Source of the DNA: Sphingobacterium athyrii
Lineage (GTDB): Bacteria > Bacteroidota > Bacteroidia > Sphingobacteriales > Sphingobacteriaceae
Assembly: GCF_003071065.1 (NCBI RefSeq)
Contig: NZ_QCXX01000001.1
Span: 1,236,971 to 1,300,970, forward strand
DNA: 64,000 nucleotides
Reading direction: 5' to 3'
Below, in pieces: positions 17,864 through 26,471 of the stretch. The first letter of the stretch is position 1; every line of letters starts with the position of its first letter. Made by a program: the position numbers and the translations under genes. The notes under the pieces are model-generated. The model saw only the letters and a list, made by a program, of their open reading frames with translations, was not told where the DNA came from and made no database searches.

Positions 17864-19039
17864 TTACTTTTTGTTAAACATTAAAATTATAATCGACAAG
17901 ACACAGCTTATGCCCCCGAATAAATATACTGCCTGATAATTGAACCATCCTGCTATCAGCCCCGCCATCGGACCGGCAATACCCAACGATAAATCAACAA
18001 ATGCAACATAAGCTCCAAGAGCCGTTCCTCTCATTTGAGGTTTCACCTTTTTGATGGCTAATACACCCAAGGCTGGAAATACCAAAGAAAAACCGATACC
18101 GGTCAATCCGCATCCGATAATAGCAGCGGTTTTGGAAACAGAAGTCCAGATGAATACCTGCCCCACAACTTCTATAAACAAGGATATTAATGCAATTTTG
18201 TAACCTCCAAATCTGTCGGGAAAAGATGCAAAGAATATCCGCGTCAGTACATAGCACGCTCCAAAAACCATAAATGCTAGAGAGGCATCTCCCCAGTTTT
18301 TCTCAGTAAAGAACAAGGCGATAAATGAAGCAATACACCCAAATGCCAAAGAAGAAAATGCAAGACTTAATCCCTGACCAGATATTGCTCCGATTACTTT
18401 GTAAAAAGGTGTTCTGATATGGTCTTTGTCTATCGGGATTGCAGGAAGTTTTGCCGTGGCCAGCCAGCTCACAAATGGCAATACTATAATCAGCAAAAAT
18501 GCCGGTAAATCCGCGAAAGATCTTTCTAACCAAATACTTAGTGGCGCTCCGATTGCGATACCCGCATACATTGCAATACCATTCCAAGTCATTACTTTGC
18601 CGGAATTAGAATGACCAACCAAACCGATACCCCAAGTTAAAGCACCGGTTACTAAAAAACTTTCCCCAACACCGTGAATAATCCGCGCTAAAAGTAGTAA
18701 TACCAGAGCAAGAGCTCTGTTAACCTGAAAATAAACAGCCAAAACGTAAACAACCCCGGCAATGACAGCCAAAACAACACCTGACATTTTGCTTTTCTTC
18801 GCACCTTGGGTATCTGTAATTTTACCCGAATATGCCCGGGTTATTAAGGTTGAAACAAACTGTAAACCGATAACGAGACCGACAATGATACTGTCGTAAC
18901 CGAGATTGCTCTGCACAAACTTTGGAAGTATACCTAATGCAATCCCTATGGTAAGGTACACCCCAAATACAGCTATAATAATCGGTGTGGTAGCCTGATA
19001 AAAATTAATTGTTTTCCCTTTTTCTAATGTTACACTCAT
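17864..19039 (-). CDS. Major facilitator superfamily transporter
   Basis: 391 residues from ATG 19039; a TTG 33 bases upstream is less likely. About 12 hydrophobic helices are visible. The loop after helix 2 (RAYSGKITDTQGAKKS) matches the MFS motif R-x-x-x-G-x-x-x-D-x-x-G-x-K/R. LLLARIIHGVGESFLVTGAL resembles the drug/H+ antiporter helix 4 region. The substrate cannot be assigned. As first gene of a run with RibB and a SIP reductase, export of a siderophore or flavin, or uptake of an iron chelate, are the reasonable options. A copy of the 14-bp palindrome lies 61 bases upstream. The RibB gene follows 12 bases after the stop. Confidence 0.85.
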   Translation of the reverse strand: MSVTLEKGKTINFYQATTPIIIAVFGVYLTIGIALGILPKFVQSNLGYDSIIVGLVIGLQFVSTLITRAYSGKITDTQGAKKSKMSGVVLAVIAGVVYVLAVYFQVNRALALVLLLLARIIHGVGESFLVTGALTWGIGLVGHSNSGKVMTWNGIAMYAGIAIGAPLSIWLERSFADLPAFLLIIVLPFVSWLATAKLPAIPIDKDHIRTPFYKVIGAISGQGLSLAFSSLAFGCIASFIALFFTEKNWGDASLAFMVFGACYVLTRIFFASFPDRFGGYKIALISLFIEVVGQVFIWTSVSKTAAIIGCGLTGIGFSLVFPALGVLAIKKVKPQMRGTALGAYVAFVDLSLGIAGPMAGLIAGWFNYQAVYLFGGISCVLSIIILMFNKK

Positions 19040-19099
19040 AAAATTTTGTTTTAAAAAATAATTCAAGTGCAAATATGCAATTGCCGGAAAGGGTAAACA

Positions 19100-19113
19100 T
19101 TGACTTGAGTCAA
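19100..19113. promoter_or_regulatory. 14-bp palindromic operator, copy 2
   Basis: TTGACTTGAGTCAA, identical to 15704-15717, placed 61 bases upstream of the MFS ATG. On the minus strand it is followed by an ATGTTT segment and, about 20 bases later, CATATTTG, a near match to the TAnnTTTG -7 box. The copy at 15704 has the same arrangement with CAAATTTA. Confidence 0.65.
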
Positions 19114-19126
19114 AAAAGGAAAATAG

Positions 19127-19363
19127 TTTAAAAAGATTGCATTAGATGAAAAACAGTATAAACAATCATTTGATGGTATTTTATCAAATCCGCCCCCGTT
19201 CGGTTCAAAAGGAGACCTGCAGATCTAGCCGCTAGGCTTACAGGGGAGAAAGTCTAGAACTTTTTTGGAGCAGTCAAAGAGTTATCCAACATGTATTTGA
19301 TCATGAGCATTCAATTGATACAAATGTAGTAGCACAATTGCAAAAAAAATATTCAGAAATATG
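19127..19363 (+). pseudogene. Decayed gene fragment, perhaps N6-adenine DNA methylase
   Basis: A frame open from 19127 reads FDGILSNPPPFGSKGDLQI before a stop at 19226. The NPPF core with a hydrophobic run before it is motif IV of N6-adenine DNA methylases (usually NPPF/Y; here an extra P). A later frame ends in IDTNVVAQLQKKYSEI and a stop near 19363, like a natural C-terminus. The pieces are separated by frame changes and stops. This is a short remnant at best; the methylase assignment rests on one motif. Confidence 0.3.
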
Positions 19364-19866
19364 ACTAATGAGATTAAATTGATGATTTAATTAACACAAA
19401 AGACCAAAAAAAATCATTATACATCAATAATTACAATAAAAATAAAAGATTTACAAGAAAAATAAGGTATTTACCACATAAAATAACAATAAAACAAACA
19501 TAAAAATAAAAATACATAGACAACAAAACAAAAACATAATAAAAAAACACAAAATAACATAAATAATAAAAATAAAAACAACCAAAAACATGTTTTATAT
19601 AATATTATTATTAAATTTGGTATAAATAATTGAAAAATAACATGATAAAAATCATAAAAATTCTTATCGGAAATGATTTTTTTAAAAATTAAAGCTATTC
19701 ATTACAAATGAAAAAGAATAAAACGTGTTTTTTTATCGAAAATAAGATCAAAAACATTTTTATGAGATTTATTTCAACAAAAATTGACTCTAAAAAATAA
19801 AAAAAAACAATCAACATGAAAATTTAGATAATTATTTCAATCATCAACCCATAAACTTATTAAATC
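19364..19866. other. A-rich, G-poor leader in front of the nitrate operon
   Basis: About 500 bases with no gene. The plus strand is extraordinarily rich in A and almost free of G between about 19390 and 19600 (roughly one G in 20 bases). A TAAATTTG -7-like box lies at 19612-19619, without a clear -33 TTG at the right distance. If it is used, the narK message would carry a leader of about 240 bases. An imperfect Crp/Fnr-like box follows at 19642-19655. Confidence 0.5.
19642..19655. promoter_or_regulatory. Crp/Fnr-like inverted repeat upstream of narK
   Basis: ATGATAAAAATCAT, an inverted repeat of ATGAT with four bases between, keeping the TGAT...ATCA core of Fnr/Crp sites. It lies in the nitrate operon leader 210 bases before the ATG. 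In such AT-rich sequence a chance match is possible. Confidence 0.3.
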
Positions 19867-21171
19867 ATGAACCTACAAGATCAACCTCTTAACAAGCTCC
19901 GTATCTTTTCTTTTAAGGGGGTACAGATGCGTACCTTTCACATCACATGGATCACCTTTTTCTTTTGTTTCTTTGGCTGGTTTGGTGTTGCCCCGCTTAT
20001 GCCACTGGTGCGAGAGGAACTCGGATTAACTAAAAATGAAATCGGAAATATCATTATTGCATCTGTTTCAGCAACCATTATCGCGCGATTATTTGTCGGG
20101 AAGATGTGCGATACACTGGGGCCACGAATTTCATACACCATCCTCTTAGTTGCAGGCTCCATCCCTGTTTTACTTATCGGATTAAGCAATAGTTACGAGT
20201 CATTTTTGTTATTCCGTTTTTTCATCGGTATTATCGGCGCATCTTTTGTGATCACGCAATTTCACACGTCAATGATGTTTGCGCCCAACATTATTGGCAC
20301 GGCAAATGCCGTAACCGGAGGCTGGGGTAATCTTGGCGGTGGGGTCACCAACCTAGTGATGCCGCTTATTGCCGCCGCGTTCGTTGGCATGGGCTTCGTT
20401 AGTCAATCTGATTCTTGGCGGATCGCTATGGTTGTTCCGGGTGCTATCCTACTCATTATGGCATACATCTATTATAAATACACACAAGACACACCACAAG
20501 GTAATTTCAACAAACTGTCCGCAGGTCAGGCAACAAACAAAAAGAAAAATGGTTCTTTTTTGCTCGCATTAAAGGACTATCGCGTTTGGATCCTCACACT
20601 CGCCTATGCAGCTTGTTTTGGAATAGAGATCACCGTAGACAACGTCGCTGCAACATTCTTCATGGATCGTTTTGATACAGGAATTATCCTGGCTGGAGCT
20701 TTGGCCAGTATCTTCGGCGGCATGAACCTTTTCGCCCGTGCACTTGGCGGAATTGTAAGTGATAAAGTAGGGCGAAGTTACGGTATTAAAGGCAAAGGCT
20801 TGATTTTGGGCATACTGTTGCTTCTGGAAGGAATTGGCATCAGCCTGTTCGCCACTTCCAATACCTTACTTCTTGCTATAATTACGATGTTGCTCTTTGC
20901 GCTCTTCCTTAAGATGGCGAACGGCTGTACGTATGGTATCGTTCCATTCATTAACAAGGATAACATTGGCAGTGTGAGTGGAATCGTCGGTGCCGGAGGG
21001 AATATAGGAGCCATGTTAGTCGGATTTCTTTTCAAATCTGAAACGCTCAGTTATGCTGATGCCTTTCAGTACATTGGTATCGGTGTTTTTGTTATAGGTT
21101 TCACTGTCCTCTTCGTACGCTTTCATCCCCGAACTGAAACTGTTGTTCAGAATGTATCATTAGAAGTGTAA
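19867..21171 (+). CDS. narK: NarK-family nitrate/nitrite transporter
   Basis: 434 residues with about 12 membrane helices. NarK signatures are visible: GWFGVAPLMPLVREELGLTK at the start, ISYTILLVAGSIPVLL, and the nitrate-signature region NAVTGGWGNLGGGVTNLVMP in helix 5. A second Gly-rich helix SGIVGAGGNIGAMLVGFLF mirrors it in the C-terminal half. This is the usual NNP-family layout for nitrate uptake or nitrate/nitrite exchange. It is the first gene of the operon, 18 bases before the nitrate reductase, so uptake of nitrate for assimilation is the likely role. Confidence 0.92.
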   Translation: MNLQDQPLNKLRIFSFKGVQMRTFHITWITFFFCFFGWFGVAPLMPLVREELGLTKNEIGNIIIASVSATIIARLFVGKMCDTLGPRISYTILLVAGSIPVLLIGLSNSYESFLLFRFFIGIIGASFVITQFHTSMMFAPNIIGTANAVTGGWGNLGGGVTNLVMPLIAAAFVGMGFVSQSDSWRIAMVVPGAILLIMAYIYYKYTQDTPQGNFNKLSAGQATNKKKNGSFLLALKDYRVWILTLAYAACFGIEITVDNVAATFFMDRFDTGIILAGALASIFGGMNLFARALGGIVSDKVGRSYGIKGKGLILGILLLLEGIGISLFATSNTLLLAIITMLLFALFLKMANGCTYGIVPFINKDNIGSVSGIVGAGGNIGAMLVGFLFKSETLSYADAFQYIGIGVFVIGFTVLFVRFHPRTETVVQNVSLEV

Positions 21172-21189
21172 AATTAGTATCCTTTCACT

Positions 21190-24100
21190 ATGAATAAAGA
21201 GTCGAACAGTGTGTATAAAAGTACCTGCTGCTACTGTGGTGTGGGTTGCGGGGTGAAGATTTCGGTCGAGAAAAACCAGCTGATTTCAGTGACCGGTGAT
21301 ACCGAACACCCTGTCAACCAAGGCAAATTATGTAGTAAAGGCATGAACTTGCAATATACAGTCAACGATCGTTCAGACAGACTCCTCTATCCGCAGATGC
21401 GCCATCACAGATCCAGTCCGCTTCAACGTGTTTCATGGGATGAGGCGTTGGATCGTGCTGAAGCCGTCTTTCGTACATTGATTGCAAAATATGGTCCTGA
21501 CGCAGTGGCATTTTATGCTTCCGGACAATGCCTTACGGAGGAGTATTATATCCTCAACAAACTGGTCAAGGGATTTATTGGCACAAATAATATTGATACC
21601 AACTCTCGTCTTTGTATGAGCAGTGCTGTTGCTGCTTACAAAAAATCGCTGGGAGAAGATAGCGTGCCGATATGTTACAATGATATCGAGCTTGCTGATT
21701 GCTTTCTGGTCGCAGGAGCCAATCCCGCCTGGTGCCATCCGATCCTTTGGCGACGTATTGAGGCGCACAAGGCTAAAAATCCAGAAACCAAAATTATCGT
21801 TGTAGACCCTCGTATTACGGATACCTGTGCATTGGCTGATCTGCATTTACAGATTAATCCGGGAACGGACATTGTGCTCAATTATGCGCTAGGAAGATTG
21901 CTTATAGAACAGGGAGATATAGACCTTGATTTTATAAACGATCATACCGAAGGGTATGAAGCGTACAAAGAGCGAGTATTCGAACGCACTTTATTGGAAT
22001 CTGCTATAATATGCGGTGTCCCAGCGGAGGACATTGAACGTGCAGCCAGCTATATTGGCGAATCTAAAGGCTTTTTGAGTTTGTGGACAATGGGCCTGAA
22101 TCAGAGTGTGGTAGGCGTTAACAAAAACCTGAGCCTAATTGACCTCAACCTGATCACAGGGAAAATCGGAAAACCAGGAAGCGGCCCTTTTTCACTAACC
22201 GGGCAGCCCAATGCTATGGGTGGCAGAGAAGTTGGCGGACTGGCCAATCTCCTGCCTGCTCACCGTGATATGGATAATAAAAAACATCGCGATGAACTTC
22301 AACAGTTCTGGTCGGGAACTATTGTGAGCGGCAAACCGGGGCTAACAGCTACTGAAATGTTCGAAGCATTAGCCGATGGACGATTGAAAGCAATTTGGAT
22401 TCTTTGCACCAATCCCCTCACCAGCCTTCCCAACGCACGGCTTGTGGAAAAAGCATTGAAAATGGCTAAATTCGTCATCGTTCAGGAGATATCCAATAAG
22501 CCCCAGACCCTGGACTTTGCGGATATTATTCTTCCCGCTGCTGGATGGGCAGAAAAAGAAGGTACAATGACGAATTCAGAACGCAGGATCAGTCACCTGC
22601 ACAAGGCTATCCCTCCCCCGGGCGAAGCTCTTCCGGATGCAGAAATCTTTTCACGATTTGCACAGAAAATGGGTTTTAAAGGATTTTCATATCCTACACC
22701 TGAGGATATCTATAAAGAACATGCCCAGTTAACCTCCGGGACAAGTATTGACATTTCTGGCTTAGATTACACACTTATTGACAGCCTGAAAACCGTACAA
22801 TGGCCTTTTGATTTGAAAAAGAAACAAGGAACAACACGTCTTTTTCAGGATAAAAAATTCCTTACACCGAGCGGTCGTGCACAATTACATAGCCCTCCTG
22901 ATCAGCATCACAGCGAACTGCCTGATCAAAATTTTCCACTTATCTTGACAACAGGACGGATCCGTGACCAATGGCATACAATGTCGAAAACAGGTAAGGT
23001 AAGTAAGCTTAATCAGCATATTCAGGCTGCATTTTTGGAAATTCACCCAAACGATGCAGCAACGCTGAACCTGGCTGACGGACAATTGGCAAATGTTTAT
23101 TCCATACGAGGAGAAGTTCGTGTCAGGACACGGGTTAGTAAGACGATTAAGCCCGGAGTGGTTTTTCTGCCCATGCATTGGGGCAAGCTATTGGGATCTG
23201 ATCTTCATAGAGCCAATAACCTGACCAACGATTTAGTGGATCCTATTTCCAAGGAGCCCGACTTTAAATTTTGTGCTGTACGTGTTGAAGCCCATGTGAA
23301 GAAGAAAGAACGTATTGTTATTATTGGCGCTGGTGCTGGAGCACATGGCTTTGTTCGCTCCTTTCGGGAGTTAAACAAGACCGATGAAATTGTCATTTTT
23401 AGCAATGAAGATCTGCCCTTCTACAATCGTGTTATGTTGCCACATTATGTGAGCGGAGAGCTTCAATGGGAGCAATTGGTCAAGATGAAAGATGCCGAGG
23501 AGCCCTTACTGGATATACAACATATACGTGGTGTGCAGGTTAACACGATTGACCGAGACAATAAGTGCGTCTGGGATTCCCGGGGAATCAAAACACAGTA
23601 TGATGTCTTGATTCTTGCGACAGGCAGTCGTCCCAGTCTACCAAAGCATGTACCGCAATTGCCCGGTATTTTTACAATGCGCCGTCGTACGGATGCCGAT
23701 CTTTTGAAACGGTACCTTCCCGAACAGGCACATGTCGTTATTGTGGGAGGAGGTCTATTGGGGCTTGAAATGGCAGCTTCACTCCGCGAGAATGGAACGA
23801 AAATCACCATTGTGCAACGCGTTTCGCGTTTTCTGAACCGGCAACTTGATTCTCTGGGAAGCCAATTGCTTCATGAACAAATGGTAGATCTCGGTTGTGA
23901 TATATTCTACAATGATGAAGTTCAGCTATACTGTGGCCGCAATAAGCTGACAAAGATCGAATTAAAAAGCGGGCGACAGATAAAATGCGATGCTGTTATC
24001 CTGGCAATTGGCACTACTCCCAATATTGAGTTGGCTAAAGAGGCTAATCTCATATGCCAGCGCGGCGTGGTTGTGGATCATCATATGCAAACCAGCGACC

Positions 24101-24711
24101 CCACAATCTATGCTATTGGTGAGATTGCCGAATTTGAGGGAACACTCTATGGTATTACTGCAGCGGCCGAAGAACAGGCAGCTATTGTAGCGCATTACCA
24201 TCAAGGTGATATCAGTAGTCATTACAAGGGAAGCCTATTTATGAATATTATCAAAATACAAGGTTTTGACCTCTGTAGCATTGGTTTGACGGAAGCACCA
24301 AATGAAGACTATGAAGAGATTATCTTTATCGACAAGGCTAAACGTTATTATAAAAAATGTATTATCTATCAGGATAAACTTGTCGGTGCCATTTTAATTG
24401 GAGACAAAAATGAATTTCTAGAATTTAAAAACCTGATAGCAAACAAGATTGAATTAAGCGAGAAACGTCTGCAGTTGCTACGAAGTGGTGCCGCAAAAGA
24501 AGATGTCATTGGCCGTTTGGTATGTTCATGCAGTCAGGTTGGAGAAGGAAACCTACAGCGACGTATGAGTGATGGATGTATCGATCTCCAGGAGTTATGT
24601 ACATTAACTGGAGCCGGGACGGGTTGTGGATCTTGTAAACCCGAGGTTAAGCGCATCCTGGAAAACTATAGAATAGAAAAGGATCAGGAGGTAAAATCCT
24701 ATGCAAAGTAA
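21190..24711 (+). CDS. Assimilatory nitrate reductase, NasA-NasB fusion
   Basis: 1173 residues combining two usually separate proteins. About 8-695 is a molybdopterin oxidoreductase with a 4Fe-4S site (C13-x2-C16-x3-C20-x27-C48), C142 in RLCMSSAV as the predicted Mo ligand, and bis-MGD-binding segments (LTGQPNAMGGREVGGLANLL; LTTGRIRDQWHTMSKTGK). About 705-1090 is a NirB-type FAD/NAD(P)H domain (GAGAGAHG at 713-720; GGG at 853-855 in the second Rossmann). About 1108-1170 is a BFD-like 2Fe-2S domain with C1112-x-C1114 and C1146-x2-C1149. Electrons would run NAD(P)H to FAD to Fe-S to Mo, reducing nitrate to nitrite in the cytoplasm; there is no Tat signal. Its 3' end carries AGGAGG just before the next gene's ATG. 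Confidence 0.9.
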   Translation: MNKESNSVYKSTCCYCGVGCGVKISVEKNQLISVTGDTEHPVNQGKLCSKGMNLQYTVNDRSDRLLYPQMRHHRSSPLQRVSWDEALDRAEAVFRTLIAKYGPDAVAFYASGQCLTEEYYILNKLVKGFIGTNNIDTNSRLCMSSAVAAYKKSLGEDSVPICYNDIELADCFLVAGANPAWCHPILWRRIEAHKAKNPETKIIVVDPRITDTCALADLHLQINPGTDIVLNYALGRLLIEQGDIDLDFINDHTEGYEAYKERVFERTLLESAIICGVPAEDIERAASYIGESKGFLSLWTMGLNQSVVGVNKNLSLIDLNLITGKIGKPGSGPFSLTGQPNAMGGREVGGLANLLPAHRDMDNKKHRDELQQFWSGTIVSGKPGLTATEMFEALADGRLKAIWILCTNPLTSLPNARLVEKALKMAKFVIVQEISNKPQTLDFADIILPAAGWAEKEGTMTNSERRISHLHKAIPPPGEALPDAEIFSRFAQKMGFKGFSYPTPEDIYKEHAQLTSGTSIDISGLDYTLIDSLKTVQWPFDLKKKQGTTRLFQDKKFLTPSGRAQLHSPPDQHHSELPDQNFPLILTTGRIRDQWHTMSKTGKVSKLNQHIQAAFLEIHPNDAATLNLADGQLANVYSIRGEVRVRTRVSKTIKPGVVFLPMHWGKLLGSDLHRANNLTNDLVDPISKEPDFKFCAVRVEAHVKKKERIVIIGAGAGAHGFVRSFRELNKTDEIVIFSNEDLPFYNRVMLPHYVSGELQWEQLVKMKDAEEPLLDIQHIRGVQVNTIDRDNKCVWDSRGIKTQYDVLILATGSRPSLPKHVPQLPGIFTMRRRTDADLLKRYLPEQAHVVIVGGGLLGLEMAASLRENGTKITIVQRVSRFLNRQLDSLGSQLLHEQMVDLGCDIFYNDEVQLYCGRNKLTKIELKSGRQIKCDAVILAIGTTPNIELAKEANLICQRGVVVDHHMQTSDPTIYAIGEIAEFEGTLYGITAAAEEQAAIVAHYHQGDISSHYKGSLFMNIIKIQGFDLCSIGLTEAPNEDYEEIIFIDKAKRYYKKCIIYQDKLVGAILIGDKNEFLEFKNLIANKIELSEKRLQLLRSGAAKEDVIGRLVCSCSQVGEGNLQRRMSDGCIDLQELCTLTGAGTGCGSCKPEVKRILENYRIEKDQEVKSYAK

Positions 24712-26170
24712 AACAATGAAAAACGAACAGTTCGTTAAGATTAACCTCTCGGGTGGTGCAATCTCCCCAGGAGAACTTACCAACCTATTGATCCCTCTGG
24801 AAGAAGCGGGTATAACGGAGGTTAAATTCGGTAGTAGGCAGCAAATGTACTTTAGGATAAATGATGTACAACTTGAAGAATTGGAGTACACATTGCTCAA
24901 TCAGGAGTTCGCTTATGAAATTTGTCAGGAGGTATATCCAAATATTGTGAGTTCTTACGTCTCAGACGGGCTTTTCAATCAGAGTTCGTGGATACGTGAA
25001 GGGGTATATAAGGATGTGCTGGATAGTTTTGATTTCAACCCGAGGTTAAAAGTGAATATTGTGGATTCTACTCAATCTCTTGTACCCTACTATACTGGAA
25101 ATCTAAATTTCATCACTTCCGAACTTAGTAATTATTGGCATCTGCAGCTTCGATTTCCAAAAAGCACATTATTTCATTCCTGGTCAACTTTAGTAAATAC
25201 TGACGATATTGCTGGACTCAGTCAGTTTTTGGAACCGATGATGATTGAAACAATGATTACAACAGCAAATGAAGGACAACAACTTGGTCAAAAATTGGAG
25301 GGATTGGCTGCTGCCTCAGGAAAATTTCTTTTTCAGCCCATTGGGCAACCCTTTCCGGAAACCGCATTCAAACTCCCTTATTATGAAGGATTTAACACTT
25401 ATCAAGATAGGCTTTGGCTAGGGGTATACCGGCGCTCTGAAACTTTCCCAATCACTTTTCTACGCGATATATGCACCCTCTGTATGCAACACAGGATTGG
25501 CCAACTCTATACAACACCATGGAAGTCGATCATTATCAAAGATATTCAAATCAGTACAAGACCATCCTGGGATGTTGTATTGGATCGACATCGGATTAAC
25601 TTGCGTCACGCCCTCAATGAGCTCAATTGGATGACGGAAGATTTTGATCCCACAGCATTAGCCCTTAAGCAGGAATTGGTACACCATCTGAACTGGTTGG
25701 ACATTCGTACCTACAAACTGTGTTTTGGAATTAAAATGCATCCCAAGAGCGGGATTTGGGGCTCTGTAATTTTGCGTTTCATTGACTCCAGCGATAATAA
25801 ATCCTGGTTCCAAGTTGAACATACGCACGATTTTAACCCCAATTCAAGAGACTTTGTCACTTACCGTAAACGTGTGGAGCGCGGAGAGCTCACAGGTGTA
25901 ATTTTGGCGCTTTGTGAAGATTTCTACCAGCTTCAAAGTCGAGAAGCAGTTCGTGAATTTTCTAATATCCCTATTCCGGCTACCACGGAAAAATCTGATC
26001 TAATCAGTATTACCTATCAATGCCCAGCCTGTCAGACAATCTACGACCCCATTTGGGGGGACAGTACACAGGATATCGCCCCAGGGACCTCATTTGAAGA
26101 TCTGCCTGCGACATATTGCTGTAGTATTTGTGAAAACGAAAAGTTAACTTTCAGCAAATTGATAAAATAG
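24701..26170 (+). CDS. Nitrite/sulfite-reductase-like protein with C-terminal rubredoxin
   Basis: 489 residues. The N-terminal two thirds has the ferredoxin-like half-domains of siroheme nitrite/sulfite reductases: VKINLSGGAISPGELTNLLI with the LGSRQ-like FGSRQQMYFRI, and a second copy WHLQLRFPKSTLFHSW. The C-x5-C...C-x3-C siroheme/4Fe-4S motif is absent. Residues about 436-485 are a rubredoxin with C441-x2-C444 and C474-x2-C477 at canonical spacing. As the third gene of the nitrate operon it should serve nitrite reduction or electron delivery, but without the cluster cysteines it cannot be a standard siroheme enzyme. The start at 24701 overlaps the previous stop by 11 bases and has AGGAGG 8 bases upstream; ATG 24716 is the alternative. 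Confidence 0.75.
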   Translation: MQSKTMKNEQFVKINLSGGAISPGELTNLLIPLEEAGITEVKFGSRQQMYFRINDVQLEELEYTLLNQEFAYEICQEVYPNIVSSYVSDGLFNQSSWIREGVYKDVLDSFDFNPRLKVNIVDSTQSLVPYYTGNLNFITSELSNYWHLQLRFPKSTLFHSWSTLVNTDDIAGLSQFLEPMMIETMITTANEGQQLGQKLEGLAAASGKFLFQPIGQPFPETAFKLPYYEGFNTYQDRLWLGVYRRSETFPITFLRDICTLCMQHRIGQLYTTPWKSIIIKDIQISTRPSWDVVLDRHRINLRHALNELNWMTEDFDPTALALKQELVHHLNWLDIRTYKLCFGIKMHPKSGIWGSVILRFIDSSDNKSWFQVEHTHDFNPNSRDFVTYRKRVERGELTGVILALCEDFYQLQSREAVREFSNIPIPATTEKSDLISITYQCPACQTIYDPIWGDSTQDIAPGTSFEDLPATYCCSICENEKLTFSKLIK

Positions 26171-26176
26171 TACCGA

Positions 26177-26420
26177 TTAGACTTTCCGTTTTGACATATT
26201 TTCTTCCAGATATTGTTTGAGAAAAGGTTGCCGATTCTCTGTGGAAACATCGCGTGTAAATGGTCATCTTCGTCCAGTAAAGGCACATTGTCTTCCTGAC
26301 GACCGTTTACACATCGCCGATCAATCAATACACCGTAAACTTTAGAAAATGATGCTACGGATTTCACGCCATCAAGTTTAACAAAATCATTAAGCGCCTC
26401 GTTGATGGAAGCGTTTCAAA
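26177..26420 (-). pseudogene. Unrecognised broken coding fragment
   Basis: On the minus strand one frame reads INEALNDFVKLDGVKSVAS, continues to YGVLIDRRCVNGRQEDNVPL, then loses register near 26260. Another frame carries on with FTRDVSTENRQPFLKQYLEE and ends NMSKRKV with a TAA at 26177. Together they look like the C-terminal 80 residues of a real protein with one frameshift. I do not recognise the family. It is wedged between the rubredoxin gene and mobA on the opposite strand. Confidence 0.4.
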
Positions 26421-26471
26421 TTTGCGGTGAAAATATGTAACTTCAATAAGATTGATCCATTAAAAACAGTA

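Noticed and set aside
26041..26367. Minus-strand ORF of 108 residues overlapping the rubredoxin gene
   Set aside because: The part inside the rubredoxin gene is a shadow; only the 26177-26420 portion looks like decayed coding sequence, and it is listed as such.
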